Shown: positions 5,826 through 7,208 of the stretch, piece by piece | Layout of the letters: each line of letters starts with the position of its first letter | Position numbering within the stretch: position 1 is the stretch's first letter | Source: a bacterium ADurb.Bin374 | GTDB lineage: Bacteria > Riflebacteria > Ozemobacteria > Ozemobacterales > Ozemobacteraceae | Direction: 5' to 3' | DNA length: 7,208 nt | Assembly: GCA_002068715.1 (NCBI GenBank) | Contig: MWAR01000148.1 | Coordinates: 1 to 7,208, forward strand | The notes under the pieces: model-generated | The model's input: only the letters and a program-made list of their open reading frames with translations | What the model was told of the DNA's origin: nothing | Database searches by the model: none | Program-made: the position numbers and the translations under genes

Positions 5826-6883
5826 CGCTTTTTGTTTTCCCTGGAAGATTGGGCGCGGATTCCTTCGGATTTCGTCAGCCGAACCGCTTCCCTGATGGCG
5901 GCGATGAGACCGCGATGATCGGCGATGCCTCGGCCGGCGATGTCGTAGGCGGTGCCGTGTCCGACGGAGGTGCGCACGTACGGCAGGCCGAGCGTCACGT
6001 TCACGCATCGGATGCCGCCGAGGGCCTTGATCGCGATCAGTCCCTGGTCGTGGGTCTGGGCGACGAAATAATCGGTCGTGCGCCTGTATTCGGCCTTGAA
6101 AAGGCTGTCGGCGGGAATGGGGCCTTCGACGTTCGGGTTCACGCGGCGAATTCTTTTTATAGCTGGTAATATTGTTTTCTGTTCTTCATCACCGAACAGG
6201 CCGTGCTCGCCCGCATGCGGGTTCAGTCCGGCGACCCGGATGCAGGGATACGGAACCCGCTTCGTCACGGCGGCCTCATGCGCGAGCCTGATCGTCTCGT
6301 ACACCGAATCGGCGGTGAGCAGAGCCGGAACGTCGCGCCAGGCGACGTGCAGGGTCGTCATCGCGACACGGAACCGGCCCCAGACCATCGCCATACGGGT
6401 ATCGGCCACGCCGGCGAGCGCGCACAGCATGTCGGTATGCCCTGAGAACCGGGAACCGGCCAGTCGTATGGCCTCCTTGCCGATCGGCCCGGTGACCATG
6501 CCGGCGAAGATGCCGGCGTCGCACAGATCGTGCGCGGCTTCGATCGCGGCGACGGCGGCTTCCCCGCCTTCGGGACAGATCGCGCCGGCTCTGAACGGTC
6601 CTGCCTGGCCGGTATCGAGAAGTTTCACGCCGGAAGCGGCGGGATCGAATGAGCCGTCGGAATGGACGGGGATCCATTCGGGAAGAGGGATGCGCGAGGC
6701 ACGATGCGCCGCCTCGATCGCTGCGCGCGGACCGACGACGACGAGCCTGTCGAGGAGCGAGACCGGAAGCGCGGGAAGGGCTTTCGCCACGATTTCCGGC
6801 CCGATCCCGCACGGATCGCCGAGGGTGAGGGCAAGCATCGGAAACGTGCGGCGCCGCGCATCCTTCGTTTCAGGGGGTCTCAT
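5822..6883 (-). CDS. pdxA: 4-hydroxythreonine-4-phosphate dehydrogenase
   Basis: The 353-residue enzyme carries out the NAD(P)-dependent oxidation of 4-phosphohydroxy-L-threonine in the deoxyxylulose-5-phosphate-dependent route to pyridoxal phosphate, in the cytoplasm. Landmarks: LTLGDPCGIGPE (19-30), SGHTD (147-151, substrate contact region), TTLHVAWRDV (H179), GLNPHAGEHGLFGDEE (H223), GPIPADSLF (254-262), THDQG (H278) and VNVTLGLPYVRTSVGHGTA. H179, H223 and H278 match in spacing the three metal-binding histidines of E. coli PdxA. The usual SVDHGTA has Gly in place of Asp here (residue 308), a change I believe occurs among homologues. Start ATG 6883 has GGAG 7 nt upstream and overlaps the preceding stop by 14 nt. 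The internal ATG at 6838 would match the family's N-terminus more closely but lacks a ribosome site. A 14-codon A/T-ending stretch lies at residues 232-245. A PdxA2-type paralogue acting on another phosphorylated acid is less likely but not excluded. Confidence 0.93.
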   Translation of the reverse strand: MRPPETKDARRRTFPMLALTLGDPCGIGPEIVAKALPALPVSLLDRLVVVGPRAAIEAAHRASRIPLPEWIPVHSDGSFDPAASGVKLLDTGQAGPFRAGAICPEGGEAAVAAIEAAHDLCDAGIFAGMVTGPIGKEAIRLAGSRFSGHTDMLCALAGVADTRMAMVWGRFRVAMTTLHVAWRDVPALLTADSVYETIRLAHEAAVTKRVPYPCIRVAGLNPHAGEHGLFGDEEQKTILPAIKRIRRVNPNVEGPIPADSLFKAEYRRTTDYFVAQTHDQGLIAIKALGGIRCVNVTLGLPYVRTSVGHGTAYDIAGRGIADHRGLIAAIREAVRLTKSEGIRAQSSRENKKR

Positions 6884-7208
6884 GCAACTGCTCCAGTTCG
6901 ATCCGGAGGACGCCGTCGAACGGGTCGATCTGCCGGAACCGAACAGTCAGACGCTGTCCCGGCATCACGTCGAACGACGGCTTTCTCGTATGCCGGAAAT
7001 CGGCCGTCTGCTCGACATACACCGTCAGATCGTTGCTGCCGACGTCGACGACGACGCCTGGCGAGGTATCGCGGCCGGCGGTCTGTTCCTGCTTCAAATA
7101 TTTCAGCAAATAATACCACTCTCGATTTTTCATGACCTCTTCGCTTGTACGCACGGCTTCCTCGGCCATCATGGCCGCCTGTTCGAGGCCCGCCCTGTCG
7201 AGAGGCGG
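6870..7208 (-). CDS. RNB-family (RNase II/R-like) exoribonuclease, C-terminal fragment
   Basis: The frame is open to the right edge, so only the last 112 residues are present. They begin in an amphipathic helix region (LEQAAMMAEEAVRTSEEVMKNREWYYLLKYLKQ), which resembles the segment just after the RNB catalytic domain, where homologues read like 'E.RYWLLRYL'. A small beta-rich, S1-like domain follows (GVVVDVGSNDLTVYVE to RQIDPFDGVLRIEL), as expected at the end of RNase II-type 3'-to-5' exoribonucleases. The catalytic aspartates would lie outside the window, so activity cannot be judged. In-frame Met codons at 7172 and 7169 are probably internal. The stop overlaps the start of pdxA by 14 nt, making this the upstream gene of the operon as far as visible. 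Confidence 0.72.
   Translation of the reverse strand, partial: PPLDRAGLEQAAMMAEEAVRTSEEVMKNREWYYLLKYLKQEQTAGRDTSPGVVVDVGSNDLTVYVEQTADFRHTRKPSFDVMPGQRLTVRFRQIDPFDGVLRIELEQLHETP

Noticed and set aside
5826..6008. N-terminal extension of the CorC-like protein to an ATG at 6008
   Set aside because: The extension is Arg/His-rich out-of-frame pdxA sequence. The membrane domain begins directly at GTG 5825, which overlaps the pdxA stop.

Overview
This 7.2 kb window is chromosomal-looking, GC-rich bacterial DNA. Coding regions have strongly G/C-biased third codon positions. The gene content points to a Gram-negative (diderm) heterotroph: a protein ending in an outer-membrane-type beta-barrel with a C-terminal aromatic residue, an exported zinc-motif protein with a classical signal peptide, and inner-membrane transporters. 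I cannot place the phylum from sequence alone. The degenerate ATCTGCG-type intergenic repeat fits several large-genome diderm groups but does not discriminate between them.

Layout. The left edge holds the 3' part of a + strand gene for a LysM plus beta-barrel protein (2-1246). It ends in a perfect GC-rich hairpin terminator (1264-1300), followed by a second terminator-like hairpin (1309-1338) that lies inside the tail of the convergent gene. All other genes are on the - strand. Reading leftward from the right edge they are: the C-terminal end of an RNB-family exoribonuclease (6870-7208), pdxA for pyridoxal phosphate synthesis (5822-6883), a CNNM/CBS/CorC membrane protein (4473-5825), a MATE-family efflux protein (3128-4468), an exported protein with a DnaJ-type four-motif CxxCxGxG zinc region (2161-2985), a repeat-bearing spacer and a - strand terminator (1855-1888), then a lone SMI1/KNR4 (SUKH) family gene (1318-1788).

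How the genes go together. The exoribonuclease, pdxA, CorC-like and MATE genes overlap or abut (14-nt overlap, 4-nt GTGA overlap, 4-nt gap) and almost certainly form one translationally coupled operon of mixed housekeeping and membrane functions. The zinc-motif gene follows after 142 bp, with its own good ribosome binding site and possibly its own promoter. The SUKH gene sits between hairpin terminators and so looks like an independent single-gene unit. No partner toxin is visible.

The points most worth a second look are the exported DnaJ-like zinc module with no J domain, the isolated SUKH gene, the 127-bp inverted-repeat-bounded intergenic element, two abrupt runs of A/T-ending codons inside pdxA and the corC-like gene, and the LysM-barrel architecture. 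I see no convincing evidence of a complete novel defence, CRISPR or mobile system in this window.
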